Position numbers and translations under genes: made by a program | Origin: Deltaproteobacteria bacterium | GTDB taxonomy: Bacteria > CG2-30-53-67 | Assembly: GCA_013151235.1 (NCBI GenBank) | Contig: JAADIO010000059.1 | Location: 1-36,324 of the forward strand | Length of the DNA stretch: 36,324 nucleotides | Direction: 5' to 3' | The notes under the pieces: model-generated | Seen by the model: the letters and a program-made list of their open reading frames with translations, nothing else | Database searches by the model: none | What the model was told of the DNA's origin: nothing | Shown: positions 26,196 to 34,418 of the stretch, one piece after another | How positions within the stretch are numbered: the first letter of the stretch is position 1 | Layout: each line of letters starts with the position of its first letter

Positions 26196-27905
26196 ATGGT
26201 AAAGATCGCAATCGATCCGGTCACCAGAATCGAAGGACACCTGAGAATTGAAGCAAAGGTGGAAGGCGGAAAGGTCGTCGATGCCTGGTCGTCGAGTACC
26301 ATGTTCCGGGGGATCGAGCTGATTCTCAAGGGCCGCGACCCCAGGGATGCCTGGGCCTTTACCCAACGGGCCTGCGGCGTCTGCACCACCGTCCACGCTT
26401 TTGCTTCGATCCGGGCGGTGGAAAACGCCCTCGATATCACGATCCCCGATAATGCCCGGATCATCCGGAACATCATCTCGGCCGTCCAGTTCGTGCAGGA
26501 CCATGTGATTCATTTTTACCATCTCCATGCCCTCGACTGGGTTGATATCATCAGCGCCCTTTCGGCCGACCCGGCAAAGACCGCGGCCCTGGCCCAGTCA
26601 ATCTCGGACTGGCCGAATTCCTCCGTCACCTACTTCCGGGAGACCAAGGCAAAGATCCAGACCTTCGTCGATTCAGGACAGCTCGGCCCCTTTTCCAATG
26701 CCTACTGGGGACATCCGGCTTACAAACTTCCGCCCGAGGCCAACCTCATGGCCGTCTCCCACTATCTGGAGGCCCTCGACTGGCAGCGGGACATCATCCG
26801 GATTCACGCCCTCCTCGGCGCCAAGAATCCCCACCTGCAGACCTTTCTCGTGGGAGGGATGGCGGTCCCCGTCGACCCGAACAGCCAGAACGCACTGAAC
26901 GCAGGGAGTCTCGCCTTCATGAAGGAACTGGCAACGAAAATCCGCCGGTTCGTGGAACAGGTCTACATCCCCGACCTGCTCGCCGTAGCCTCCTTTTACA
27001 AGGAGTGGGCCGCGTACGGCGGCGGCGTGGGCAATTATCTCGTCTATGGAGAATTCCCGAACAACAACGTAAGCAACACCGACAACCTATGGCTTCCCCG
27101 GGGGATCATCATGAACCGCGACCTCTCCACGGTCCTCCCCGTGGACCAGGAGAAAATCCGTGAATACGTCACCCACTCCTGGTATGAATACCCGGAAGGG
27201 AACGCAACGGGGAGACACCCCTATGAAGGGGAAACAAACGACCGGTACACGGGGCCGAAACCGCCTTACGACTTTCTGAACACGGATGCCGAATACAGCT
27301 GGCTCAAGGCTCCCCGCTACGAGGAGACCTCCATGGAGGTCGGTCCCCTGGCCCGGATGCTCGTGGCTTACGCCTCGGGTCATGCAGAGGTCAAGGCAGC
27401 GGTCAATCTCGTCCTGGGCAAACTCGGCGTCGGGCCGGAGGCGCTCTTCTCCACCCTCGGCCGGACGGCGGCACGCGGCGTGGAGACTCTCGTCATCGCC
27501 GACAGGCTCCCCGGCTGGATCGATGAACTTGCCGCCAACATGAAGAAGGGGGACCTGCGGGTTCATGCCGACGAAAAATGGGACCCTGCAACCTGGCCGA
27601 AAACGGCACAGGGATACGGCTGGTATGAGGCCCCCCGGGGGGCATTGGGACACTGGATCAAAATCAGGAAGACCAAGATCGACAATTACCAGATGGTCGT
27701 GCCGAGTACCTGGAACGGCTCTCCCATGGACGCCGGGGGCAAAAAAGGTCCCTGGGAGGCCGCGATCATCGGGACCCCCGTAGCGGATCCGGAGAAACCG
27801 CTGGAGATCCTCCGGACCGTCCACTCCTTCGACCCCTGCATGGCCTGCGCCGTCCATGTCATCGATCCCGAAGGGAAGGAAGTGATCCGAGTCAAGGTGA
27901 TCTAA
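26196..27905 (+). CDS. [NiFe] hydrogenase large subunit
   Basis: The 569-residue catalytic subunit holds the Ni-Fe site between the N-terminal L1 motif RACGVCTTVH (Cys60, Cys63) and the C-terminal L2 motif DPCMACAVH (Cys548, Cys551, His554). The 15 residues after His554 are the peptide removed by the maturation protease encoded downstream. Both L2 codons are Cys codons, so this is not a NiFeSe enzyme. The start at 26196 follows AAGGAGAG and the family-typical protein start IDPVTRIEGHLRIE; an upstream in-frame ATG would begin inside the palindromic repeat. It catalyses H2 oxidation in the periplasm, co-exported with the Tat-carrying small subunit. Confidence 0.97.
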   Translation: MVKIAIDPVTRIEGHLRIEAKVEGGKVVDAWSSSTMFRGIELILKGRDPRDAWAFTQRACGVCTTVHAFASIRAVENALDITIPDNARIIRNIISAVQFVQDHVIHFYHLHALDWVDIISALSADPAKTAALAQSISDWPNSSVTYFRETKAKIQTFVDSGQLGPFSNAYWGHPAYKLPPEANLMAVSHYLEALDWQRDIIRIHALLGAKNPHLQTFLVGGMAVPVDPNSQNALNAGSLAFMKELATKIRRFVEQVYIPDLLAVASFYKEWAAYGGGVGNYLVYGEFPNNNVSNTDNLWLPRGIIMNRDLSTVLPVDQEKIREYVTHSWYEYPEGNATGRHPYEGETNDRYTGPKPPYDFLNTDAEYSWLKAPRYEETSMEVGPLARMLVAYASGHAEVKAAVNLVLGKLGVGPEALFSTLGRTAARGVETLVIADRLPGWIDELAANMKKGDLRVHADEKWDPATWPKTAQGYGWYEAPRGALGHWIKIRKTKIDNYQMVVPSTWNGSPMDAGGKKGPWEAAIIGTPVADPEKPLEILRTVHSFDPCMACAVHVIDPEGKEVIRVKVI

Positions 27906-27921
27906 GAGGAAGGAGACCGTC

Positions 27922-28578
27922 ATGCCCCGAGAACGCATCCGCACCTACGCATGGGAGATCCCGGTCCGCCTCACCCACTGGGTGAATTTCCTCTGTATCA
28001 TCATACTGGTCGTCACCGGCTTTTACATCGGAAGGCCCTATGTCCGGACCGGCAGTCCGTATCTCATGGGGTGGATGCGATTCATTCACTTCACAGCCGC
28101 TTATCTCTTCGTGATGAGCCTGTTGGTCCGAATCTACTGGGCCTTTGCCGGAAACAAATATGCAAGCTGGCGGGTCTGGCTCCTCCTCACAAAGCGGCAA
28201 TGGAAGGATTTTTGGGGAGCATTGAAATTCTATCTCTTTCTCAGCAAGCATCCTCCCTCCGCCGTAGGACATACGGCCATCGCCGGGTTCACCTACTTTT
28301 TCGTCTTCCTCCTTTTCGGGTGGCAGATCCTCTCCGGCTTTGCCCTCTATTCTCTTTCTCATACGGGAGTCCTCTGGCTCTACCTGGGCGGCTGGCTGAC
28401 GGGTGTGATGCATCTGCAAACGATCCGTCTCTACCATCACCTGGCGACATACGCCATTATTTCCTTTGCCGCAGCCCATGTCTACATTGCCTGGTACCTG
28501 ACACTGAAAGAGCGGAACGGATTAATGGGATCGATCTTTGACGGGTATAAGTTTGTGACGGGGAAAGAATGGGAGTAG
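27922..28578 (+). CDS. Hydrogenase cytochrome b subunit (HyaC/HupC family)
   Basis: The 218-residue integral membrane protein has four predicted helices. Candidate heme ligands are His in RLTHWVNF (helix 1), His in RFIHFTAAY (helix 2), and a His pair YHH plus AAHVYIAWY near the end. It anchors the hydrogenase and passes electrons from the small subunit to the quinone pool. AGGAAGGAG precedes the ATG, 16 bases after the large-subunit stop. Confidence 0.94.
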   Translation: MPRERIRTYAWEIPVRLTHWVNFLCIIILVVTGFYIGRPYVRTGSPYLMGWMRFIHFTAAYLFVMSLLVRIYWAFAGNKYASWRVWLLLTKRQWKDFWGALKFYLFLSKHPPSAVGHTAIAGFTYFFVFLLFGWQILSGFALYSLSHTGVLWLYLGGWLTGVMHLQTIRLYHHLATYAIISFAAAHVYIAWYLTLKERNGLMGSIFDGYKFVTGKEWE

Positions 28579-28633
28579 TTATCGTAAGGAACCTGAGCGG
28601 TAACTCCAAGAAAAAAACTATGCGAAATTTCCT

Positions 28634-29176
28634 ATGAACGATACACACCAGGGAAAGATCGCCGTGGTCGGTATCGGGAACCTGCTTCTCACCGATGACG
28701 GGATCGGGATTCATGCCCTGCGGGAATTAGAAGCACGCTATCGATTCCCCGGTCATGTCGATCTCCTCGACGGGGGGACGATGGGGCTCGACCTCCTCCC
28801 CTTTTTAGAGGGAAAGGACCGGATCCTCTTTTTGGATGCCGTCAGTTTCGGAAAAGCTCCGGGGACGATCGGTGAACTGAACAACGGAGAGATCCCCGGC
28901 TTCTTCGCAACCAAGCTTTCCGTCCATCAGATTGCTCTGCCTGATCTGTTGGGAGCCGGCAGGCTCCTCGGTACGCTCCCGGAACGGATGTGCCTGATCG
29001 GGATCGAACCGGAAAGCATCGAAAGCGGATACGGTCTCAGCCCTACGCTGGGGGAACAACTGGAAGGTTATCTGACCGCCGTTCTCGAAAGACTGGCCGA
29101 ATGGGGCGTTCATCCATCCGCCGTTGAATATGAGAATGACGAGCGGTGCCGGTCCATGAAAGCACCGACGACTTGA
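28634..29176 (+). CDS. Hydrogenase maturation protease (HyaD/HybD family)
   Basis: The 180-residue nickel-dependent endopeptidase removes the C-terminal peptide of the large subunit once Ni is inserted. It has GIGNLLLTDDGIGIHAL, the central LDAVSFG and the His in SVHQIALPDLL, supplying the three Ni-sensing ligands; Asp is used at the first position, where Glu is typical. The ribosome binding site is poor. A five-codon reading frame starting at ATG 28621 ends in an ATGA overlap with this start, so coupling by re-initiation is conceivable. Confidence 0.93.
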   Translation: MNDTHQGKIAVVGIGNLLLTDDGIGIHALRELEARYRFPGHVDLLDGGTMGLDLLPFLEGKDRILFLDAVSFGKAPGTIGELNNGEIPGFFATKLSVHQIALPDLLGAGRLLGTLPERMCLIGIEPESIESGYGLSPTLGEQLEGYLTAVLERLAEWGVHPSAVEYENDERCRSMKAPTT

Positions 29177-29204
29177 CCCTTGACTCCGAAACCCTGGTTT
29201 TATT

Positions 29205-29483
29205 ATGTGCCTTGCCATCCCCTCCCGCATCACGGAGATTGAGAACCTCACCGCCACCATCGATGTTCTGGGCGCCGCCCGCAAGATCAGTCTTATCCTC
29301 CTGCCCGAACCGGCCGCCGTAGATGACTATGTTCTTGTCCACGCAGGATTCGCCCTTCAGAAGATCTGCAGGGAGGATGCCCTCGACTCGATCCGGATCC
29401 TCCATGAGATCGCACGGCAGATGGAGGAGGAAGATCCGTTGAAGGTGCAGGAAAGACCTGAATCCCCCGGCAAAACTCCATGA
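29205..29483 (+). CDS. hypC: Hydrogenase maturation chaperone HypC
   Basis: The 92-residue protein begins with the essential Met-Cys (MCLAIPSRI), whose Cys2 binds the Fe(CN)2CO unit, and has the family segment DYVLVHAGFALQKI. HypC carries iron between HypD and the large-subunit precursor. The acidic tail of about 20 residues is longer than the minimal family core. Its usual co-directional partner hypD lies next to it but on the opposite strand, with 40 bases between the stops. Confidence 0.95.
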   Translation: MCLAIPSRITEIENLTATIDVLGAARKISLILLPEPAAVDDYVLVHAGFALQKICREDALDSIRILHEIARQMEEEDPLKVQERPESPGKTP

Positions 29484-29523
29484 TCCTCCCGCAACACTTT
29501 CCGATCACAAACAGGGTTGAAAA

Positions 29524-30633
29524 TCAGACCTGCCGGAACCGGTAATAGGCGTTGCAGGCGCCTTCGGAAGAAACCATGCAGGCCCCCGCCGGATGATCGG
29601 GGGTACACCCCTTTCCAAAGAGGGTGCAATGAAGCGGTTCCGCCTTGCCCCGAAGGACCTCCCCGCAGAGACAGGCAGGATGTTCACAAGGTTCTCCGAC
29701 AGGGAGAACATCTTCATAGACGATTTCCGCATCAAACCGGGCGTATTCCTCTTTCAGACGAAGGCCGCTTTCCGGAATCGACCCGATCCCCCGCCAGGAA
29801 AAGCTCTTTCGGGGAACAAAATATCTCTCCATCAATTCCTGCGCCTTGGGATTCCCTTCAAAATCAACGGCCCGGTCGTACTGGATTTCCACCTCCCGCC
29901 TGCCTTCCGCAGCCTGGCGAACAATCATGAGCACACTTTCGAGAAGATCCACCGGTTCAAAGCCGGAAACCACGATGGGAACTTCGTATTGTGCTGCGAT
30001 GGAACGATAGATCCCGGCCCCGGTAATCACGCTGACATGACCGGGGGCAATGAAGGCCTGCACTTTCACATGATCATCGGCCATGATCGCATGGAGGGCC
30101 GGAGAGATCAACACATGGTTGACGTGAAAGAAGATGTTCTCCCGCTCCTCCTTTAGAACCCGATCCACAAGCGCCGCAGTTAAAGGCGCCGTCGTTTCGA
30201 AACCGATCGCGAAATAGACAATTCTTTTCTCCGGATTTGCTCCGGCGATTTTCAGAACCTCCAGGGGGGAATAGACGGTCCGCACATCCCGTCCCCCCGC
30301 CCGTTCCAGAATCAGGGAACTCTCCGAACCGGGCACCCGCATCATATCGCCCAGGGTCACCAGGATCACGCCCTCCTGCCGGGCCAATGCAATGGCATGG
30401 TCGATCCTCCCCTTCGGCATGATGCAGACGGGACAGCCCGGCCCGTGCAGAAAAGAAATTCCATCCGGCAGCAACTGGTGCAAACCGTAGTGCATGATCA
30501 CATGGGTATGCCCGCCGCAGACCTCCATGATTCGAAGGGACGGACCCGCCTCTTCACAAATCCGGGCGGCCAGGGCGGTGATCGCTTCCCCGCTTCGGAG
30601 ACTCTGAAAGTCACCGGTCAATCGCCGTTCCAT
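29524..30633 (-). CDS. hypD: Hydrogenase Fe-ligand assembly protein HypD
   Basis: The 369-residue protein with a C-terminal 4Fe-4S cluster is the scaffold where CN and CO are fitted to iron. It has IMEVCGGHTHV, HGPGCPVC, FEPVDLLE and the cluster Cys-rich end (CLCG, CTLFGKGC, GACMVSSEGAC). The ATG at 30633 with GTGGAGGA upstream is preferred over an in-frame codon 18 bases earlier. It is convergent with hypC, which is unusual because hypC and hypD normally lie in tandem. The start abuts a broken RelE-like fragment and no clear promoter was found, so expression may depend on nrdJ read-through. Confidence 0.94.
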   Translation of the reverse strand: MERRLTGDFQSLRSGEAITALAARICEEAGPSLRIMEVCGGHTHVIMHYGLHQLLPDGISFLHGPGCPVCIMPKGRIDHAIALARQEGVILVTLGDMMRVPGSESSLILERAGGRDVRTVYSPLEVLKIAGANPEKRIVYFAIGFETTAPLTAALVDRVLKEERENIFFHVNHVLISPALHAIMADDHVKVQAFIAPGHVSVITGAGIYRSIAAQYEVPIVVSGFEPVDLLESVLMIVRQAAEGRREVEIQYDRAVDFEGNPKAQELMERYFVPRKSFSWRGIGSIPESGLRLKEEYARFDAEIVYEDVLPVGEPCEHPACLCGEVLRGKAEPLHCTLFGKGCTPDHPAGACMVSSEGACNAYYRFRQV

Positions 30634-30639
30634 TGGATC

Positions 30640-30760
30640 CTCCACGGTCAATCTTCCCTTTTCCGAAACGGTAGATCACGCGAAACCGACCGATTCGATA
30701 ACTCATCAATCCCTCCGGTTTATTTTTCAGGGCTTTCCCGGCGAAAGGCTTCGAAACAAA
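30640..30760 (-). pseudogene. RelE/ParE-family toxin remnant
   Basis: A minus-strand frame here reads VSKPFAGKALKNKPEGLMSY followed by RIGRFRVIYRF. This matches the middle of RelE/ParE toxins (pattern PxxGKxLKxxxxGxxxYRxGxxRxIY). The N-terminal helices and the last strand are missing: the 5' side runs into the nrdJ terminator and the 3' side into the ribosome binding site of hypD. No antitoxin gene is adjacent. It appears to be a leftover of a decayed toxin-antitoxin locus. Confidence 0.6.
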
Positions 30761-30787
30761 AATAGGAGGCCCCGGCAAAGGGCCTCC
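30757..30787 (-). terminator. Rho-independent terminator of nrdJ
   Basis: On the minus strand GGAGGCCC and GGGCCTCC form a perfect 8-bp stem with a 7-base loop, followed by TATTTTTGTTT. It lies about 60 bases after the nrdJ stop and just before the RelE-like remnant. Confidence 0.85.
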
Positions 30788-30846
30788 CCGTGTCTTGAGC
30801 CAACCGCCCCCCAAGGTCGGGCGGCAACCTTGTTATCCTCGTTTTC

Positions 30847-33408
30847 TTAGCCGCACTTGGAGTAACCACAGGAAAGACATTTGAGACACCCTTCCGCCCG
30901 CTCCAGGGTCCCCACAGCCCCGCAGTCGGGACAGGTTGTCTGTTTGACGACCACTTGGTCCGTCTCAACATGCAACTTATGTTTGCCGTTTTTTCCGTTC
31001 GTCTTCATGTAGCGCCGCTCCAGGATCCGGGCGATGGCATCGGGGATGGAACGGACCAGCCCGTCCTTCTGAAAGATCGGATAATCCCCGCCGATCCCCT
31101 TGAGCTGACGGACGATCTTCTCTACAGGAACTCCATAACGAAGAGAGAGTGAAACCAGACGTCCGATCGCCTCGGTCTTCGCCATCGTCGACTGTCCCGA
31201 TTTACCGATCGTTGCAAAAACCTCGACCGGTTTGCCTTCCACCTCGTTTACGGTGATGTAAAGGGTGCCGTGACCCAGTTTCATCTTGGCGGTAAATCCC
31301 TCGAGAATGGCAGGACGTGACAAAACCCGTTCCGCCCGCGCTGGTATGGACCTTTGCGATTCAGGGACGGATAATGGCTCAGAACGCTCACTATCTTCCT
31401 TCCCCACGTTCAGGACCTGTCCCGCCTTGCTCCCGTCCCGGTAGATGGTAACCCCCTTGCAGCCGGTCTCATAGGCCCGGATGTAGACCTCCTCCACATC
31501 TGAGATGGTGGCGTCATGGGGGAAATTGACGGTTTTGGAGACGGCATTATCCGTATATTTCTGGAAGGCCGCCTGCATCCGGATATGCCACTCCGGAGTC
31601 ACATCGTGCGCCGTAACGAAGACCTCCCGGACCTCGCGGGGGACCTCCTCCATCCCCTGGAGCGTACCCTTTTCGGCAATTCGGGCCATCAATTCTTCGG
31701 AATAGAACCCCTTCTCGATGGCAATCTTCCGGAAGGACTCGTTCACCTCAATCAGTTTATCGTTGTCCATCACATTTCGGTAATAAGAGAGAGCAAAGAT
31801 CGGCTCGATCCCGGAAGAACAGTTTGCAATGATCGAAAGAGTCCCCGTGGGGGCGATGGTCGTCATCGTGGCGTTCCGCACCTTCGGCATCCCCTTGTTG
31901 TCAAAAATACTTCCCTTGAAGTTGGGGAAGGCCCCCCGGACGGCAGCCAGTTCCTTCGAGGCTGTTCGGGCCTCCTTCCGGATAAACGACATGACCTTCT
32001 CGGCAAGGTCGATCGCCCGCTCCGAGTTATAGGGAATATTCAGGGCGATAAGGAGATCGGCCCATCCCATAATGCCGAGACCGATCTTCCGGTTCCCCTG
32101 CACCCGGTCCCGGATCTTTTTCAGGGGGAACTTCGACATATCAATCACATTATCCAGAAAATTAACCGAGGTATGCACAATACGGGAAAGTTGCTCATAG
32201 TCGACTTCCGGAAATCCGTCCCGGGATTTGACCACCCGTGCCAGATTGATGGACCCGAGGTTGCAAGCCTCGTAAGGAAGGAGGGGCTGCTCGCCGCAAG
32301 GGTTGGTCGATTCAATCTCCCCCAAAAGAGGCGTCGGGTTGTCCCGGTTCAGGCGATCCAAGAAGACAATCCCGGGATCACCGTTCTTCCAGGCCAGTTG
32401 AACGATCTCGTCGAAGACCTCCTTCGCATCAAGCTGCCCCGCCAATCCCTTTGTATAGGGATCGACCAGATCATAGGGTTTCCCGGCCTTGGCCGCTTCC
32501 ATAAAAGCCTCGGTCAGCCCGACGGAAAGGTTAAAATTATTGAGGCTTCCGTCATTCTCTTTGGCATGGATAAACTCAAGGATATCGGGATGATCCACCC
32601 GGAGTATCCCCATGTTCGCTCCCCTGCGGGTCCCCCCCTGCTTCACCTGCTCCGTCGCCGTATTGAAAATCCGCATGAAAGAGATCGGACCGGAAGCAAC
32701 CCCGCCGGTGGAACCGACCTGTGAGTTCTTGGGCCGGAGACGGGAGAAGGAGAAACCGGTACCGCCGCCCGACTTGTGGATCAGGGCCGCATGTTTCAGG
32801 GAATCGAAAATCCCCTCCATGGAATCATCCACGGGAAGAACAAAGCAGGCGGAAAGCTGCTGCAACTCCCGGCCGGCATTCATCAGGGTCGGAGAGTTGG
32901 GCAAAAACTCGAGATTGGTCATCAACCGGTAAAAAATCCGGGCTTTCTCCGGCACGTTGGCCTTTTTATCGTAGATCCGCTCCGCCCCGGCAATGTTCTT
33001 CGCCACCCGGAGAAACATATCCTTCGGGGCCTCGAGCGGTCGGTTCTTTTCATCTTTTTTCAGATAGCGCCGCTCCAGAACACGAACAGCATTTGGAGAA
33101 AGATCAAGGGAAGGTAAAGATTCCGAGGGAGTCACGGGGAAAGCCACCGCAGGCATGCGCTTGATCCCGTAATACATCAGCTTCGCTTCGATCAGTTTCT
33201 GCATGACCGGCTGCGTCAGCGGCTTATTCTTGTGGGAGGCAAACTCCTTTTCAATATCCCGGCTGATCATCGAAGCCACCTCTTCACTGCCGTGATTGCC
33301 CCGGACCAGGGCATCGACAAAGGAATCCCGGTCCCATACGGAAGCAAGCTCCTCCCGGTTTCGATCCAGGACTTCACCAACCGACTCTACACCTTTTTTG
33401 CCTGACAT
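30847..33408 (-). CDS. nrdJ: Adenosylcobalamin-dependent ribonucleotide reductase (class II)
   Basis: The 853-residue enzyme reduces ribonucleotides with B12 and works with or without oxygen. The active-site cysteines are in place: Cys188 (SACFVLPV), thiyl Cys371 in NPCGE and Cys382 in ACNLGSIN, with the 11-residue spacing of class II enzymes. KSGGGTGFSFSRLRP and PTGTLSIIANCSSGIEP are also typical. A TSCPD domain lies at about 700-800 and a C-terminal zinc-ribbon tail has CPDC and CLSCGYSKCG, which likely re-reduces the active site. The N-terminal 90 residues may be a degenerate ATP-cone. GGGAGGAAA precedes the ATG. Two NrdR-box-like sites overlap the predicted promoter, and a leader of about 200 bases separates it from the gene. 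Confidence 0.95.
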   Translation of the reverse strand: MSGKKGVESVGEVLDRNREELASVWDRDSFVDALVRGNHGSEEVASMISRDIEKEFASHKNKPLTQPVMQKLIEAKLMYYGIKRMPAVAFPVTPSESLPSLDLSPNAVRVLERRYLKKDEKNRPLEAPKDMFLRVAKNIAGAERIYDKKANVPEKARIFYRLMTNLEFLPNSPTLMNAGRELQQLSACFVLPVDDSMEGIFDSLKHAALIHKSGGGTGFSFSRLRPKNSQVGSTGGVASGPISFMRIFNTATEQVKQGGTRRGANMGILRVDHPDILEFIHAKENDGSLNNFNLSVGLTEAFMEAAKAGKPYDLVDPYTKGLAGQLDAKEVFDEIVQLAWKNGDPGIVFLDRLNRDNPTPLLGEIESTNPCGEQPLLPYEACNLGSINLARVVKSRDGFPEVDYEQLSRIVHTSVNFLDNVIDMSKFPLKKIRDRVQGNRKIGLGIMGWADLLIALNIPYNSERAIDLAEKVMSFIRKEARTASKELAAVRGAFPNFKGSIFDNKGMPKVRNATMTTIAPTGTLSIIANCSSGIEPIFALSYYRNVMDNDKLIEVNESFRKIAIEKGFYSEELMARIAEKGTLQGMEEVPREVREVFVTAHDVTPEWHIRMQAAFQKYTDNAVSKTVNFPHDATISDVEEVYIRAYETGCKGVTIYRDGSKAGQVLNVGKEDSERSEPLSVPESQRSIPARAERVLSRPAILEGFTAKMKLGHGTLYITVNEVEGKPVEVFATIGKSGQSTMAKTEAIGRLVSLSLRYGVPVEKIVRQLKGIGGDYPIFQKDGLVRSIPDAIARILERRYMKTNGKNGKHKLHVETDQVVVKQTTCPDCGAVGTLERAEGCLKCLSCGYSKCG

Positions 33409-33602
33409 CGCGATTTCCTCCCTCAGGGTAGCCAGTACCTAATCTTTTAAAGATAAAATCTGTCTGTATGGATTGGGTTGAAGATAATTACGGAATGATC
33501 TTTTCTGCAGGTCTTCCGGGACATGATGAATACCGGCGTCCTTTTCTCCACAACAACCTCCCGGAATGCCCACAGGATATTAACAGGATGTTCACAAGAA
33601 TC

Positions 33603-33654
33603 ACACAATGTTGTATATGAGTTGGGACTATACCACAATATTTAGTGATGTCAA
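33603..33654 (-). promoter_or_regulatory. nrdJ promoter with two NrdR-box-like operators
   Basis: On the minus strand TTGACA (33649-33654) and TATAGT (33627-33632) are 16 bases apart. The spacer (33633-33648) contains CACAATATTTAGTG, close to the NrdR-box palindrome (ACAC-AT-rich core-GTGT). A second similar site, ACACAATGTTGTATAT, lies at 33603-33618, 30 bases away, about three helical turns. NrdR binds paired boxes of this spacing and represses ribonucleotide reductase genes when dATP/ATP is high. The regulator gene itself is not in the window. Confidence 0.72.
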
Positions 33655-33721
33655 GACTTTTATCTCAGAAAGTGCATGTGGATTATGGACCCTTGCAGTA
33701 CGGGGAAAAGCTCCGGGTCAC

Positions 33722-33799
33722 AAAGAGGTCAAGTCTGCTTTTGGCTCTTTTGGTTAGCATCTTTTTCAATAAGAGCCAAAAGCAGACTTGACCCCTTTG
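33722..33799. repeat. Near-perfect inverted repeat, REP/RAYT-type
   Basis: The 28-base left arm (33722-33749) and its partner (33771-33799) are reverse complements except for one base. The core arm is GGTCAAGTCTGCTTTTGGCT, with a 21-base loop. No transposase or coding frame lies inside. GGTCAAG-type arms of this sort are reminiscent of repeats associated with REP-tyrosine transposases; this attribution is from memory. It lies between the nrdJ promoter and the tRNA-Sec fragment. Confidence 0.7.
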
Positions 33800-33813
33800 C
33801 TGTGTGTATAAAA

Positions 33814-33880
33814 TGGCGGGAGAGGGCGGGAATCGAACCCACCAGGCGGGGTGTTAAGCCGCCCCACCGGATTTGAAGTC
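33814..33880 (-). tRNA. selC: Truncated tRNA-Sec gene (3' part), probable attachment-site remnant
   Basis: The minus strand reads from the anticodon loop to the 3' end of a selenocysteine tRNA. It has loop CTTCAAA with anticodon TCA (33874-33876), a long variable arm (GGCGG pairing with CCGCC), a T arm with GGTTCGATTCC, an 8-base 3' acceptor strand CCTCTCCC, a discriminator G and an encoded CCA. The extra-long acceptor and variable arm with anticodon TCA identify tRNA-Sec. The 5' acceptor strand, D arm and the 5' anticodon stem beyond GA are missing: upstream of GACTTC the sequence is unrelated AT-rich DNA. Tyrosine recombinases often use the anticodon-loop-to-3'-end part of tRNA genes as the core site, so this is most simply the 3' duplicate left at one end of an inserted element. 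Confidence 0.85.
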
Positions 33881-33935
33881 TATTTTGATATGATTTGTAT
33901 GGATTAGCCAAGGTCAATAAAAGCATAAAAAACAC

Positions 33936-34008
33936 TTGATTTGTCAAAGAGTTACATGCTATGTTGATTCATGGAAATCAACCTTGATTTTTGGCGTTTC
34001 GTGAAACG
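33936..34008 (+). promoter_or_regulatory. Possible promoter and operator palindromes of the toxin-antitoxin pair
   Basis: TTGATT (33936-33941) and TATGTT (33960-33965) are 18 bases apart, with TGC giving an extended -10. Two perfect palindromes follow: GTTGATT/AATCAAC (33963-33982) and CGTTTC-GT-GAAACG (33995-34008). YgiT/HigA-type antitoxins often repress their own promoter through such sites. The assignment rests on position only. Confidence 0.35.
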
Positions 34009-34104
34009 TACAAAACCAGAACAAGACCAAAAAATGAGTATCCCCGATATTCCGCTTGACGGATGAATTAACATAATGTTAACTTCAGGATACAGGACAG
34101 CGGG

Positions 34105-34416
34105 TTGAAAAAGGCACCGGATCAATTCAGCAGAAGCGAGGCTCTCAAACATATCCGGGAAAACTGGGTCAAGGGGTCGATTCTCTCCAGCAGGCATTTC
34201 AGGGAACGGCTGATCGAAAGAAATATCACCATGCAGGATGTGGCTTATGCCGTGAAGCATGGGAGAATCGAAGACCCGCCGGACCTCCACCCGAAAACAA
34301 ATGAATGGTGCTACAGGGTGAAGGGAAGAACAGTCGACAAGATACCGGTCACGGTCGTCATCGAACTGGGAGATCCGGATATCAACCGGCTGGTAACGGT
34401 CTATCCGGGAGAATAG
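34105..34416 (+). CDS. DUF4258 protein, probable toxin
   Basis: The 103-residue protein has the DUF4258 core (SRHFRERLIERNITMQDVAYAVKHGRIED, then a strand-rich half ending in NRLVTVYPGE). DUF4258 proteins resemble RelE/BrnT-type small toxins and are often next to a YgiT-type antitoxin, as here. The start codon is TTG at 34105 with AGGACAG upstream. Its stop is two bases from the antitoxin start. Which RNA or other target it acts on is unknown. It is the first gene to the right of the tRNA-Sec fragment. Confidence 0.75.
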   Translation: MKKAPDQFSRSEALKHIRENWVKGSILSSRHFRERLIERNITMQDVAYAVKHGRIEDPPDLHPKTNEWCYRVKGRTVDKIPVTVVIELGDPDINRLVTVYPGE

Positions 34417-34418
34417 CG

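Noticed and set aside
27839-27860. Possible NiFeSe hydrogenase (Sec in the L2 motif)
   Set aside because: Both L2 codons are TGC, so the large subunit is a standard NiFe type.
33409-33602. Cobalamin riboswitch in the nrdJ leader
   Set aside because: I could not find a convincing B12-box in this leader; regulation by NrdR is better supported.
33814-33880. Intact tRNA gene
   Set aside because: No 5' acceptor strand (expected GGGAGAGG) or D arm is found in the next 200 bases; only the 3' part is present.
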